A stretch of 64,000 nucleotides of DNA from Desulfuromonadaceae bacterium. Its GTDB lineage: Bacteria > Desulfobacterota > Desulfuromonadia > Geobacterales > Pseudopelobacteraceae. The notes beneath the pieces were generated by a model. The model did no database searches and had not been told where the DNA came from. It was given only the letters and a program-made list of their open reading frames with translations. The position numbers and the translations under genes were made by a program. Location of the stretch: positions 48,183 through 112,182 of the forward strand of contig JAQUIG010000006.1 of the NCBI GenBank assembly GCA_028683435.1, written 5' to 3'. Positions 1-10,124 of the stretch are shown one piece after another (the stretch's first letter is position 1; every line of letters starts with the position of its first letter).

Positions 1-590
1 GAGTTAAAGCCGCGTATCCGTACAAATCCTTGATGACCATCTTTTCTTGCTGTAAACTCCAGTTCCGCAGCGACCTCCAGATCGGTCATACCAATACGGA
101 TAATTTCCCTGGCACGATTATATACCCGATCAACCTGATCGGCGGCGTTCTGCATAAGGTGAATCTCGTAATGAGATTTAATCATCCTTACTTTACGAAT
201 CAACGGAGTGGCGTCAGAAAAGTCGGCGTTCGGGTAAATAGTACGGTATCGTTCAAAGAAGTTTACCGGTAGGACGTCAAGCTCCAAACCGACCCGTTTT
301 GGCTCTGCGTATCCGTACCGAGCCAGAATAGCCGGAATATCCCTCATCGTGTTAAATGGTATCACCTCCTTAAGGCCGGACTCCATCCTGGCCCGCCCGG
401 CATCCTTACGAACCATAAAGAGCGGCTGACCGGAGACAGGAACATACAGGTTCCCGCTCTGGACAGTACCGGTAAAATAAAACAGGTCGGCATTCTGGAC
501 TATTATGACTGCATCCAGTGAGTCCGTTATCATCTGTTCCTGAAGTTTTTTGCAGCGATATTCAAGCTCTATTGCAGGTGTTAAATGCAT
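1..590 (-). CDS. M24/creatinase-type Xaa-Pro aminopeptidase, N-terminal part (runs off the left edge)
   Basis: Absent from the ORF track because it is truncated. Reverse complement from 590 reads MHLTPAIELEYRCKKLQEQMITDSLDAVIIVQNADLFYFTGTVQSGNLYVPVSGQPLFMVRK... open to position 1, typical of a creatinase N-terminal domain. RBS AGGAG upstream of ATG(590). Confidence 0.8.
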   Translation of the reverse strand, partial: MHLTPAIELEYRCKKLQEQMITDSLDAVIIVQNADLFYFTGTVQSGNLYVPVSGQPLFMVRKDAGRARMESGLKEVIPFNTMRDIPAILARYGYAEPKRVGLELDVLPVNFFERYRTIYPNADFSDATPLIRKVRMIKSHYEIHLMQNAADQVDRVYNRAREIIRIGMTDLEVAAELEFTARKDGHQGFVRIRGFN

Positions 591-629
591 CAAATTCTCC
601 TATTAATTACAGTACATTTCAGTATCCCT

Positions 630-1733
630 TTAACCTGGCGGAACCGGCGGCAGCACAAATCCAAACAGCAGATCCAGCTCGTGCTGCTGCCCGACAGCAA
701 TCCAGGCGGGAAACCCCTGCTTCCAGACCAGTGACTCGCGAGTTAACTGCCCTGAATGTGCCATCTTCCGCATAGCGGACAGGTCGTATGGACCCGACTG
801 CCTGCCGTCCAGAGCAACATAAAACTGTCCATCCGCAGGTAATGGCGGCGGAAGCGGCAAGCGAACCGGAGGAGTATTACCGGCCATGGCACCTGCTATC
901 TGCCCCCCCATGCCAAACCCCATTCCGACGCCTACACCAGCCGCAGCCAGTCCACCCGGATTATTGGCCGCATCGCGAATAGCACTGGCGGTTTCATACT
1001 GGGTATAACTCTGCATATCTCCAATAATTCGCATGGCGCCGGCTTTGTCAATGGCTTTCTCAACCTCCTCAGGCAATCCGATATCCTGAACCTGTACTTC
1101 AACCAGATCGAGGCCTAAACTTTCAAAAGCCGGCACTATCCTGCTTTTGAGCGTTTCACCCAGTTGAACCACCTTGCTTTCGAGGTCGATGATCGGTATG
1201 CCAGCCTCCGGCATAACCTCCTTAATACGGGTGCCGATCTTGCCGCGTAGATTATCTTCAATCGATCCAGTTGAAAATGTGCCGTCGGTGCCGACAACTT
1301 CACGGATAAAAAGCTCAGGAGTCTTTATTTTGATCGAATACAGCCCATAAGCCGTGACCCGCACCACTCCGAACTCCGGATCGCGCATAGTACAGGGGCC
1401 TGGTGTACCCCACTTCAGATTTGTGAATTGACGGGTGCTGCAAAAGTATATTTCAGCCTTGAAAGGGCTTTCAAACCCATATTTCCACGCCTGCAATGTT
1501 GCCAGAACCGGCAGGTTTGCCGTTTCAAGGGTATAGGTGCCAGGCTTGAAAACATCCGCCAGATGCCCTTCATGTATGAACACCGCCACCTGTCCCTCGC
1601 GCACGACCAGCTTGGCATGATGCTTTATCTCGTTGTTATAGCGTTCAAAACGGTAAACAAGCGTATCATCGGAGTCGTCCAGCCATTGGATTATATCCAG
1701 TAATTCACCTTTCACCTTATTAATAAACCCCAT
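630..1733 (-). CDS. SPFH domain protein with C-terminal GYF_2 domain (virion core protein-like/YdjI-like)
   Basis: MGFINKVKGELLDIIQWLDDSDDTLVYRFERYNNEIKHHAKLVVREGQVAVFIHEG...; C-terminus FYVALDGRQSGPYDLSAMRKMAHSGQLTRESLVWKQGFPAW resembles GYF_2. Start placed at the internal Met (1733), which has an AGAGGA RBS. Confidence 0.8.
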   Translation of the reverse strand: MGFINKVKGELLDIIQWLDDSDDTLVYRFERYNNEIKHHAKLVVREGQVAVFIHEGHLADVFKPGTYTLETANLPVLATLQAWKYGFESPFKAEIYFCSTRQFTNLKWGTPGPCTMRDPEFGVVRVTAYGLYSIKIKTPELFIREVVGTDGTFSTGSIEDNLRGKIGTRIKEVMPEAGIPIIDLESKVVQLGETLKSRIVPAFESLGLDLVEVQVQDIGLPEEVEKAIDKAGAMRIIGDMQSYTQYETASAIRDAANNPGGLAAAGVGVGMGFGMGGQIAGAMAGNTPPVRLPLPPPLPADGQFYVALDGRQSGPYDLSAMRKMAHSGQLTRESLVWKQGFPAWIAVGQQHELDLLFGFVLPPVPPG

Positions 1734-1906
1734 AAGCATCCTCTGTTTCAAATGTATATTCATGTTCAGCGGCCAAGAGTGGATCAATTATAAACAAGTT
1801 ATTACAGGATGCAAGCGATGCAATAAATTTGAAACATTTTTAGCACACCACAGCAAACGATTGACCGACAACTGCAAATTGTCTAGTATCGACTCCCCGA
1901 TGCAGG

Positions 1907-3346
1907 ATGATCAACTCCAACTCTCTTACGGCGGTACCATATTTAATGCATGCCTATCCCTATACCATAACAATCTCTTCCGAAAAAGGGGGCGTCGGCA
2001 AGACAACCCTCGCAACCAATCTGGCAATCTATCTCAAAGCGATGCGCGAGGATCTCCCGGTAACAATATTATCCTTTGACAACCACTTCACAATTGACAA
2101 GATGTTCGAATTAAAAAAACGTCATGGGGAAACTCCCGATGTCCATGCCCTTCTGATGGGTGCAAAAGCAAGCGAAGTCGTTCAGACCGGGCAGTATGGA
2201 GTCGGCTTTATCCGTTCTTCAACAGAACTTGGCGATATCCACGAACGCTTCAAAGGACCGATGACCCTGACCCGGATGCTGGCTGAGTCCGGCATCTCAG
2301 GCATCGTGATCATCGATACGCGCCCTGATCTTAACATCCTGACCCAGAATGCCCTGTATGCCGCCGACCGGGTGCTGATTCCGGTCAAGGATCTACCCAG
2401 CCTTGAAAACTGCAAAAACATTTTTTCCCTGTTCGACCAGCGTGGCATCGACAAAAAGTCACTGGCATTGATCCCCTGCCTGATCGACGAGCGTATAAAG
2501 TTTGAGGGGATATTCAAGGATCAGAAAACGCTCCTGCGTGCAATCGCAGTTAATCTCGGCTATCGTTGCCTGGATTCGTATATTTCAAAAAGCCCGAAAG
2601 TCGAGAGCCTGAATACAAATCCGGATGGTAAAATATATCCGATCCTGACCCACGCCCGCGGCACTGAAGTTCATGGCCAGTTCATGGAAATAACCCGTGA
2701 CATCCTCAGAAGCGTCGATGCGACGAAAGAAACCAGGGCGTGCCTTTATCACACCTGGCTGCTAGAAAAGGAGGCGGGCAAGAAGGAATCATATCTGGCC
2801 CGGCTTGAAGGTTTGGCGGAGCGCTGCCTGATCTGCGGCGCTGTACTGGCAGAACACAGCAATGACCGCAGCTTCTATTTTGAAACGTCTGATCGTTCCG
2901 CCCGCGGTTTCCTGCATGGAAACTGTGTCAGCAGCATGCTCTGTTCGACACTTTATGGCCTAGAGGAAAACGACCCGGCATTCGCTGCGGCCAGGACCCT
3001 GGTTGCCGACAAGGCCGCGAGAGTCGTGTCACTACTGTTGCCACGGATCAGTCCGGAAACATGCAGGCTTGATTATCGTCAGTTCAGCATGACCGGAGAG
3101 CAGCTGCTCCAGAAGAATGTACAAATGCAGGGGTTTGATGCCGGAGAATTCAACGGTGTACACGATCGTTTATATCTGCTGTTAAACGAGGCTCTGGCAG
3201 GTTTTGAAGGCGCCTTACGGAAAGAGAGTTGGCTTTCAGTGTATCCGGTGGACCCGGACAAACCTGAGGCCGTTCTGCATGAAGAGTCGTACAAAAATAT
3301 TTCCCGGTTGCAGAAGCAGCTTGCTGAAGAAATTTCGGCTATCTGA
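1907..3346 (+). CDS. ParA/MinD-like P-loop ATPase with uncharacterised C-terminal extension
   Basis: Deviant Walker A SEKGGVGKTTLATNLAIYL; switch-like VIIDTRPDLN. Start could also be 1946 (MHAYPYTI). Confidence 0.8.
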   Translation: MINSNSLTAVPYLMHAYPYTITISSEKGGVGKTTLATNLAIYLKAMREDLPVTILSFDNHFTIDKMFELKKRHGETPDVHALLMGAKASEVVQTGQYGVGFIRSSTELGDIHERFKGPMTLTRMLAESGISGIVIIDTRPDLNILTQNALYAADRVLIPVKDLPSLENCKNIFSLFDQRGIDKKSLALIPCLIDERIKFEGIFKDQKTLLRAIAVNLGYRCLDSYISKSPKVESLNTNPDGKIYPILTHARGTEVHGQFMEITRDILRSVDATKETRACLYHTWLLEKEAGKKESYLARLEGLAERCLICGAVLAEHSNDRSFYFETSDRSARGFLHGNCVSSMLCSTLYGLEENDPAFAAARTLVADKAARVVSLLLPRISPETCRLDYRQFSMTGEQLLQKNVQMQGFDAGEFNGVHDRLYLLLNEALAGFEGALRKESWLSVYPVDPDKPEAVLHEESYKNISRLQKQLAEEISAI

Positions 3347-4310
3347 CGAGCTGTGACGCCGGGACCAACCGCACACCTTGGCCGGCAAGTGCAGGCAGTG
3401 ACGCTGCAAGGGTTGCGATCGTGGCTGGATGTGGATGGCAGATGGCTATTGCCGAACCGTTTTTCCTGGCCAGCCTGACAGCCTGATTGAGCTGGCCAAG
3501 AATGTAGCTCCGCTCCTGTTCGTTATCAAGAAAGACATTCCGCCGTGCCGACCTTATACCTATTCGCTGTGCTACCCTCAAACCTGTGCTATCCGCTGAC
3601 GTTACGCTGTCGATAAAAAACAGATTTTTCCCCTTCAAGGTCTGAAGCGTAGTCGCCATCTGTTCTTCATGTTCGGTAAATTCCGAACCCATATGATTAT
3701 TGACTCCTACCGCCCCAGGAAATTGCTGTATGAACCCTGCCACCCGATTCTGCAAATCATCGTCACTCATGGCGACAAGAAGGCCATTTGCTTCCAGACG
3801 TTTTGCCGGCCATCCCTTCGGCTGCATCGGAATATGGATCATCGTTTCAATATTTTTTGTGGCCGCATAGGCCGCTACCTCCTTGTCGGCCGGTAACCCC
3901 GGTATGATTGCAAAAGTCAGCGGCACTTTGATTGCTGCCAGCGTACTGGCTTCTGACAAACGGCTACCCATATCATCGATAATTATCGCCAAGCGTCCAG
4001 AGGTACCGCCCACCGACCCTCGTTTTTCAGTTTCATGAATTGCAGGCGCCGGATAATCGTACTGATTACCGTGTAGAGGCGGGGAAACGGCTGACTTCTC
4101 CGAAATGGCAGCCTGCGGAATGTGTGCGTCGGGGATGCCCGGCGTAACATGTGAAAGTTCCGGTTTTCCGTGTGTCACACTCGTTTTTGTGGCAGGAGAG
4201 AAAAGAACATAGCCGCCAACTGCTATGGCAATCAGAAACAGCATCACCAGCGCAGCCACCCGGGATCCGGATGGCTGCTTTCGGGATTTCTTTTTGGCGG
4301 GAACGGCCAT
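3339..4310 (-). CDS. Divergent polysaccharide deacetylase family protein (YibQ-like)
   Basis: N-terminal TM; LAIIIDDMGSRLSEASTLAAIKVPLTFAIIPGLP... IHIPMQPKGWP...VGVNNHMGSEFT is typical of the divergent polysaccharide deacetylase family. Confidence 0.85.
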   Translation of the reverse strand: MAVPAKKKSRKQPSGSRVAALVMLFLIAIAVGGYVLFSPATKTSVTHGKPELSHVTPGIPDAHIPQAAISEKSAVSPPLHGNQYDYPAPAIHETEKRGSVGGTSGRLAIIIDDMGSRLSEASTLAAIKVPLTFAIIPGLPADKEVAAYAATKNIETMIHIPMQPKGWPAKRLEANGLLVAMSDDDLQNRVAGFIQQFPGAVGVNNHMGSEFTEHEEQMATTLQTLKGKNLFFIDSVTSADSTGLRVAQRIGIRSARRNVFLDNEQERSYILGQLNQAVRLARKNGSAIAICHPHPATIATLAASLPALAGQGVRLVPASQLVR

Positions 4311-4351
4311 TATTTATCCGCTACCATTATGGCGCAATTTCCGATAATCAT

Positions 4352-5737
4352 TTAATATTTATCACTCCCCATTGCCTTGATGAGCTCCCACCCCTTAAGC
4401 AGATCCAGAGCTCTCAGCACCTGATAATCATTTTTCAAATTCTCTTCCATTTTTTGCGGAATATTCTCAGTTTTTTCAATTTTCTCATCTTTTTTATCGA
4501 TCTTCTTCTCATCTTTTTTTACATCATCAACTCCTGGTTTGTCTTCACTTTCAAAATGGTTCTCTAGATCTTTTTCGCTAAGATGCATTGCATCTTTTTT
4601 ACCGGTTGTTTTCGGCAGTTCGACCGCTTCGACCGTAATATCAGGCGTTATACCTTTTGCCTGAATTGAGCGTCCCTTGGGAGTGTAGTAACGGGCGGTT
4701 GTCAAACGGAGTCCAGAATCATCAGACAGTGGAATAATGGTCTGTACCGACCCCTTACCAAAGCTCTGGGTCCCGAGAATAATGGCACGTTTATGGTCCT
4801 GCAGGGCTCCGGCAACGATCTCAGAAGCGCTGGCGCTGCCGCCGTTGATCAAGACAACGATCGGATAATTGGGCTCTTTACCACCTTTATTGGCAGTAAA
4901 CTGCATTTTTGAGTCTTTTTCGCGGCCTTCGGTATAGACGATCATCTGCCCGTCCGGAACAAAATGATCGGCAACCTTGACCGCCTGATCAAGCAGACCT
5001 CCCGGATCGTTGCGCATATCAAGCACCAGACCTTTAAGCTCGCCCTTGTATTCTCCCTTCATGGTCTTAAGGGCCTTCAACAGGTCATTATCGGTTTTTT
5101 CCTGAAACTGGGCAATGCGCACATAACCATAGCCGCCATCCATAAGGTTGAACCGAACGCTCTTGACCTGAATGATATCCCGGACTATCGGGAAATCTTT
5201 CGGCTTATCGAATCCCCCACGCATGATGGTCAGGATGACCTTGGACCCCTTTTGTCCCCGCATACGCTTGACAGCGTCATTGATATTCAAATCCTTGGTG
5301 AATTTGTCGTCTATTTTGAGAATCATGTCACCGGCCTTGATCCCTGCCTTAAATGCAGGTGTATCCTCGATCGGAGAAATAACGGTCAGAACTCCGTCCT
5401 TGACGGATATTTCGATCCCCAGTCCGCCAAAAGCACCCTTAGTATCAATTTTCATCTCTTTATAGGTATCGGGCGGCATAAACGAGCTATGCGGGTCGAG
5501 CGAAGAAAGCATGCCGTTAATAGCACCGTATATCAGCTTTTTGGTATCGACTTCTTCAACGTAACTCTTCTTGACAATCGCCATGACATCCGTAAAGAGT
5601 TCGATAGATTCGTAATCGCTCCCCTTCCCTTCTGCCGAACTGCGACGCTGGGAGCTGATGATAAAGATGGACAAAAATGCCACAACTACTGCGAAACCAA
5701 CGACTATTCTTGTTTTTTTGCTGCCTGGTGTACTCAT
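4352..5737 (-). CDS. ctpA: S41 family C-terminal processing peptidase with PDZ domain
   Basis: YGAINGMLSSLDPHSSFMPPDTYKEMKIDTKGAFGGLGIEI; catalytic region NGGSASASEIVAGALQDHKRAIILGTQSFGKGSVQ. Confidence 0.93.
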   Translation of the reverse strand: MSTPGSKKTRIVVGFAVVVAFLSIFIISSQRRSSAEGKGSDYESIELFTDVMAIVKKSYVEEVDTKKLIYGAINGMLSSLDPHSSFMPPDTYKEMKIDTKGAFGGLGIEISVKDGVLTVISPIEDTPAFKAGIKAGDMILKIDDKFTKDLNINDAVKRMRGQKGSKVILTIMRGGFDKPKDFPIVRDIIQVKSVRFNLMDGGYGYVRIAQFQEKTDNDLLKALKTMKGEYKGELKGLVLDMRNDPGGLLDQAVKVADHFVPDGQMIVYTEGREKDSKMQFTANKGGKEPNYPIVVLINGGSASASEIVAGALQDHKRAIILGTQSFGKGSVQTIIPLSDDSGLRLTTARYYTPKGRSIQAKGITPDITVEAVELPKTTGKKDAMHLSEKDLENHFESEDKPGVDDVKKDEKKIDKKDEKIEKTENIPQKMEENLKNDYQVLRALDLLKGWELIKAMGSDKY

Positions 5738-5774
5738 TTGTTTCCTCCAGATATATTGATGCTTCTATTGCCGA

Positions 5775-6959
5775 TTATCGAACCCATCCGGCAGGGTCTA
5801 CCGGCTTACCCTGATGCCGAATTTCAAAATACAGCATATTACCCTTGGTTGAATCAACATCACCCACAGATCCGATTGTTTCATGCCGTGCCACCTCGGC
5901 TCCAACTTTTTTTGAAAGCCTGGATGCGTGGGCATACAGGGTGAAATAACCGCCCCCATGGTCTACCACCATCATATTACCAAAACCTTTGAAATAATCG
6001 GCAAAAATAACAGTGCCTTCATAAACTGCCTTGATCTCGGTTCCGGATGGAGCAGAAATTGACAGCCCTTTACTGAAGGTATACGAATTAAATTCCGGGT
6101 GTTTATGCTTTCCATATGATTCAATAATTTCGCCGCGAACCGGAAGATTCATACGCCCTTTTTGTGAAGCAAAGCCGCGATCGGGGACCGGTGGCAATTC
6201 TGCAAGCGGTTTAAGCCCGGCTCCAGGCTTTGTATGGCGTGAGGATGCTCTGCGACGACTTAGAGCATTCAGCCGGTTAATCATAACCTGCAGCTTGGAG
6301 GCGTTGACCTGCAATTCCTTTAATGAAGACTCATAACCCTTGCGATCCAGGCGCACCTTGCCAAGATAGGCGGATTTTTTGCTCTTTTCCTTTTCTATCT
6401 CACGTTTTTTTTGCTCGATACCGGTCTTGATGCGTGCTTTTTTTAACGCATCACTTTCAAGATCCGCCTTTAGACCCTTAAGTTGATCAATTTTCTGATT
6501 ATATTCAAGAAAAATCCGCTTGTCGTTTTCAATAATTGATCTCATGTAGCGTATATTTTCGGCAAGTTGAGGAAACGACTCTGCCGAAAAGAACATCCGC
6601 AAGGCGCCAAGCTCACCCGCTTTATATAATGAAGACAAGCGTTGTTCGATCTTCACCCGTTTACGACCTGCTTCTTCAGATACCTTGCTAATCTCGCGCC
6701 CGGTGCGGTCAAGATTCAACTCAACGTCGCTCAGATCACGGTTCAGCCGGCCAAGATCAGATTCTTTCTGTTCAAGATTTCGCAGGATCCCCCGCAACTC
6801 GGTTGAAATCACCGCTTCGACCTTGCGGGTCTTGGTAATGAGTTGTTTTTGAGCCTTGATCTCCCGTTTAACACCACTTAATTCATCTTTGGGGTTTTGA
6901 GCAAAAGTCAGGGAAGCGACCACCATCACCAGAGCACATATAGCTGCAGTTCTCTTCAT
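5775..6959 (-). CDS. envC: Murein hydrolase activator EnvC-like, coiled coil plus M23 peptidase/LytM domain
   Basis: Signal peptide, long coiled coil, C-terminal GTEIKAVYEGTVIFADYFKGFGNMMVVDHGGGYFTLYAHASRL; adjacent to ftsEX. Confidence 0.9.
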   Translation of the reverse strand: MKRTAAICALVMVVASLTFAQNPKDELSGVKREIKAQKQLITKTRKVEAVISTELRGILRNLEQKESDLGRLNRDLSDVELNLDRTGREISKVSEEAGRKRVKIEQRLSSLYKAGELGALRMFFSAESFPQLAENIRYMRSIIENDKRIFLEYNQKIDQLKGLKADLESDALKKARIKTGIEQKKREIEKEKSKKSAYLGKVRLDRKGYESSLKELQVNASKLQVMINRLNALSRRRASSRHTKPGAGLKPLAELPPVPDRGFASQKGRMNLPVRGEIIESYGKHKHPEFNSYTFSKGLSISAPSGTEIKAVYEGTVIFADYFKGFGNMMVVDHGGGYFTLYAHASRLSKKVGAEVARHETIGSVGDVDSTKGNMLYFEIRHQGKPVDPAGWVR

Positions 6960-6962
6960 CAG

Positions 6963-7931
6963 TTACACATTAATAAAACGCTTCAGCGAAGTAAGACTAC
7001 CGAGGAACCCGAGCATGGTACCTGCCAGTAGCAATCCGGCAATGTGCTCTATTGACAGAAAACTCAATCCTGAAGAGGCAGGATTGAAGGTAAGGAAACT
7101 TCCTGCATTTTGTAGAAACCCTTCATACAGACCAAACAGCAGAGCAAGGGAAAGAACCGAACCAACCAGACCCTGTATCAATCCCTCCAGAAGAAAAGGG
7201 GCCTTGATGAAAAAACGCGTCGCCCCGACAAGAGCCATGACCTCCAATTCGTCCCGGCGGGAGTAAATGGTGAGCTTGATCGTATTTGAAACAATGAAGA
7301 TCGCTGCAATCACCAGAAATCCACCCAATAGAATACCGAGAAGTCTCATAAAATTTAAAAACGAGTTAAAGCGGCGTACCCATTCTTCACCATACTGAAC
7401 CTCGGTAATACCGGGAATCCGTTTTAACTCCACAACAAAATTTTCAACTGAGGCCGTATCACGATGGGAACGCTTAAGAGCAATCTCGAACGAAGTGGGA
7501 AGTACCTCGGGGCGTATTCCTTCAAGCAGAGCTTCCTGACCTTGCAAACGAATTTTAAATCGCTTTAGGGCTTCATCTCTCGTCACGTAACTGACGCGGG
7601 ACACCCCGGACAGTGCAGATATTTTCTCACGAAATGCACTCTGATCCTGGCTTGTCAGCTCCTTGTCAAAATAGACGGTTACCTGCACCCGCTCGCTCCA
7701 GCTTTCGGTAGCACTTTCAAGATTGACAAAGACAAGCATAAAGAGGGAAACGATCAGCAGTGCCAGGGTGATCGTACCAACTGTTACGACATTAACAAAA
7801 ATATTTTGACGGATATTGTTTACAGCCCGAGAAAGGAAGAATCCGGCTCTGCCGCCAAAACCATCACCTGCAAGCGTGGGACGCTTAAAGGGTTTGATGG
7901 TCGCTGGCTGTTTCTTTTTCCATTTGTTCAA
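6963..7931 (-). CDS. ftsX: Cell division ABC transporter permease FtsX
   Basis: Four-TM FtsX architecture, ALRVSYVTRDEALKRF-type extracellular domain; overlaps ftsE. Confidence 0.93.
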   Translation of the reverse strand: MNKWKKKQPATIKPFKRPTLAGDGFGGRAGFFLSRAVNNIRQNIFVNVVTVGTITLALLIVSLFMLVFVNLESATESWSERVQVTVYFDKELTSQDQSAFREKISALSGVSRVSYVTRDEALKRFKIRLQGQEALLEGIRPEVLPTSFEIALKRSHRDTASVENFVVELKRIPGITEVQYGEEWVRRFNSFLNFMRLLGILLGGFLVIAAIFIVSNTIKLTIYSRRDELEVMALVGATRFFIKAPFLLEGLIQGLVGSVLSLALLFGLYEGFLQNAGSFLTFNPASSGLSFLSIEHIAGLLLAGTMLGFLGSLTSLKRFINV

Positions 7932-8577
7932 CGATTTCCCCTTTATTTAATGTTACCAAGCGTTTATGACCCTGTTCAATCAGACGACGGTCGTGAGTCG
8001 CAACGATCACCGTTGTGCCGCGAATGTTTGCATCTTTGAATATATTGAGAATCTGGTTTTTGTTGGCATCATCCAGGTTTCCGGTCGGCTCGTCCGCAAG
8101 CAGGATTTTCGGATCATTGACCAGAGCCCGGGCCAAAGCCACCCGCTGCTGTTCACCACCGGAAAGACGCTGTGTAGCAAGATTGTATTTGGATTCAATC
8201 CCCATCTGTTTGAGAATGTGCATGGTTTTCTTGCCTATATCCGCCCTGCCCCACCCCAACACTTCCAGCGCTATGGATACATTTTCAAATACGGTGCGAT
8301 TTTGCAGCAGTTTGAAGTCCTGAAAAACAACTCCGATCGAGCGGCGCAGCAGAGGAATCTGAGATCTGGAGATACGGGTTATATTCTGCCCATCGATCAG
8401 AACCTGGCCGCTATTCGGAGTAAGTGCACCATAGAGCAGGCGCAACAGAGACGTTTTTCCAGCACCAGAAGGTCCGGTGAGAAAGACGAACTCCCCCTTG
8501 CCGATGTTAAGATCGATATTATTGAGCGCCGAAGCATCCTGTTGGTATGCAAGTGACACGTTATGCAGCTGAATCAT
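7885..8577 (-). CDS. ftsE: Cell division ATP-binding protein FtsE
   Basis: Walker [12 protein letters not shown], signature [32 protein letters not shown]. Confidence 0.95.
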   Translation of the reverse strand: MIQLHNVSLAYQQDASALNNIDLNIGKGEFVFLTGPSGAGKTSLLRLLYGALTPNSGQVLIDGQNITRISRSQIPLLRRSIGVVFQDFKLLQNRTVFENVSIALEVLGWGRADIGKKTMHILKQMGIESKYNLATQRLSGGEQQRVALARALVNDPKILLADEPTGNLDDANKNQILNIFKDANIRGTTVIVATHDRRLIEQGHKRLVTLNKGEIVEQMEKETASDHQTL

Positions 8578-8580
8578 AGA

Positions 8581-9090
8581 TCACCATTCATTATAGGGGG
8601 TCGTACCGTCCGAACTTACCAAATTTGAACCGCTATGGACATCATACACGTTTCCGGGAGAAGTGCTACTGCTACTACCGTCTCCCGGTTGCGAAGCCGA
8701 CTCGGAACCTGATGGGTCGGGAGGAGGCGCCACAATAACCCAGGAATCAGACGTTCGGGTAAATGGGTCCTTGGGGATCTCCCTCATATACTTCTTTTCT
8801 TTCAGCTCGGCAAGCGAGTCAGGATATTTGCCCTGATCTGCATGGAACTGATCAATAACGGACCTGAAATTATACAGATCCTCACGCAAAACTGCTTCTC
8901 TCGCTTTTATGATCCCCCATTGGTAGTTCGGCACGGCGATGGCGGCGAGGATACCGATGATTGAAACAACAATCATCAACTCAATCAGCGTAAAGCCCCG
9001 CCGATCAAGTTTGTATTTTCCTCCGGAACGATGCAGTTGGACACACTGAACCAAAGTATTACCACTGGTTATATTTTGATTTGCCATCAA
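8581..9090 (-). CDS. Type II secretion pseudopilin (GspG/OxpG-like)
   Basis: Prepilin motif RRGFTLIELMIVVSIIGILAAIAVPNY and a GspG-like body. Confidence 0.88.
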   Translation of the reverse strand: MMANQNITSGNTLVQCVQLHRSGGKYKLDRRGFTLIELMIVVSIIGILAAIAVPNYQWGIIKAREAVLREDLYNFRSVIDQFHADQGKYPDSLAELKEKKYMREIPKDPFTRTSDSWVIVAPPPDPSGSESASQPGDGSSSSTSPGNVYDVHSGSNLVSSDGTTPYNEW

Positions 9091-9562
9091 TTGCGTTTCC
9101 TTCGCTCATCGAATAGACATCAAAAACATCCTCGTTACCCCAGACCGTTGAATCAGGTTTATCCACTGAGGAACGTAAATTCCACCCCCAAGTATCATCA
9201 TTATCACTTTCAGGCGGATGAAATGGATCGTAAATTTTGCGCCGCAGAAATTTGACTTTTCCAGTCCTTGCATCGCCAAAATCGGCACCTTCCAGCAGTA
9301 TTTCGAGTGTTTTTGGATAACTATGCGGCATGCAACTTTCGGGTGGCGGTGCATTCGCAGGTACCTTATCGCACTTCTTTTTAAATTCATCAATGGCGGA
9401 TCGTATAGTGCGAAGATTTCTGCGAAGCTCGATCTCCTTCGTTCTTTGAGCGGTCATGCGTGTCAACGGTATGACTCCAGCCGCCAGAACACCCAGAATT
9501 GTTATGGTCACGACCAGCTCTATGAGTGAAAGCCCCTTGCGAGCTCTTAACGTACTGAACAT
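9059..9562 (-). CDS. Type II secretion pseudopilin (GspG-like)
   Basis: Prepilin motif RKGLSLIELVVTITILGVLAAGVIPL; DPFHPP...WGWNLRSS. Confidence 0.85.
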   Translation of the reverse strand: MFSTLRARKGLSLIELVVTITILGVLAAGVIPLTRMTAQRTKEIELRRNLRTIRSAIDEFKKKCDKVPANAPPPESCMPHSYPKTLEILLEGADFGDARTGKVKFLRRKIYDPFHPPESDNDDTWGWNLRSSVDKPDSTVWGNEDVFDVYSMSEGNAIDGKSKYNQW

Positions 9563-9584
9563 ATCATCTCGGCGTACTTTGATT

Positions 9585-10124
9585 TTAAGGTAAAGTCTGC
9601 TTTAATTCCCGCGTAAACACCCAGTCACTATAATGCTTCTTTTCATCAAGTAATTTTGAATCATATATCTCCTTAAAACTTTTCCTGAATGGTTCTTCCA
9701 TACTGTCGCTCGCGACACCTGAAAAGCGGGTGGCATCACCGACAGGCGTGATTATCTGCCACTGCTGGTTTGTTGTCGGATCCAGGGACGCAGACGCCCT
9801 GAGACGGAATATTTTGTTGATTCCATTCACACAGCGTTCTTCCTTGCCAATAACCAGATCGTCAAGAATAGTGCCGTTAGGAGAATTAACAGCCCACAGG
9901 TACAGGTTTTCAGTATTTTGTGCCGGTTTAGAATTTTTACACAGGTATCCCTGATTTATTACTTCAGCAACCTGATCTCCCCTGAATATCAACTCTTCTT
10001 CAAGTTCGCGCTGTTTGACAGTTTTCCACGACTGGCCAACCATGCCGAGCATTATCCCCATGATCATCACAACTGTCAGGGCAAAAATGTAGGTGAAACC
10101 ATTTTGATTCGTGATAACGTTCAT
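9585..10124 (-). CDS. Pseudopilin-like type II secretion system protein
   Basis: N-terminal NGFTYIFALTVVMIMGIMLGM prepilin-like segment within the pseudopilin/secretin cluster. Confidence 0.7.
   Translation of the reverse strand: MNVITNQNGFTYIFALTVVMIMGIMLGMVGQSWKTVKQRELEEELIFRGDQVAEVINQGYLCKNSKPAQNTENLYLWAVNSPNGTILDDLVIGKEERCVNGINKIFRLRASASLDPTTNQQWQIITPVGDATRFSGVASDSMEEPFRKSFKEIYDSKLLDEKKHYSDWVFTRELKQTLP

Noticed and set aside
4420-4560. Repeat-like Lys/Asp/Glu-rich segment near the C-terminus of the S41 peptidase
   Set aside because: Low-complexity linker common in such proteins; not a DNA-level repeat of interest.
4964-5944. 326-aa plus-strand ORF antisense to ctpA/envC
   Set aside because: Shadow ORF: the opposite strand encodes recognisable S41 peptidase and M23 proteins; the translation resembles no family.
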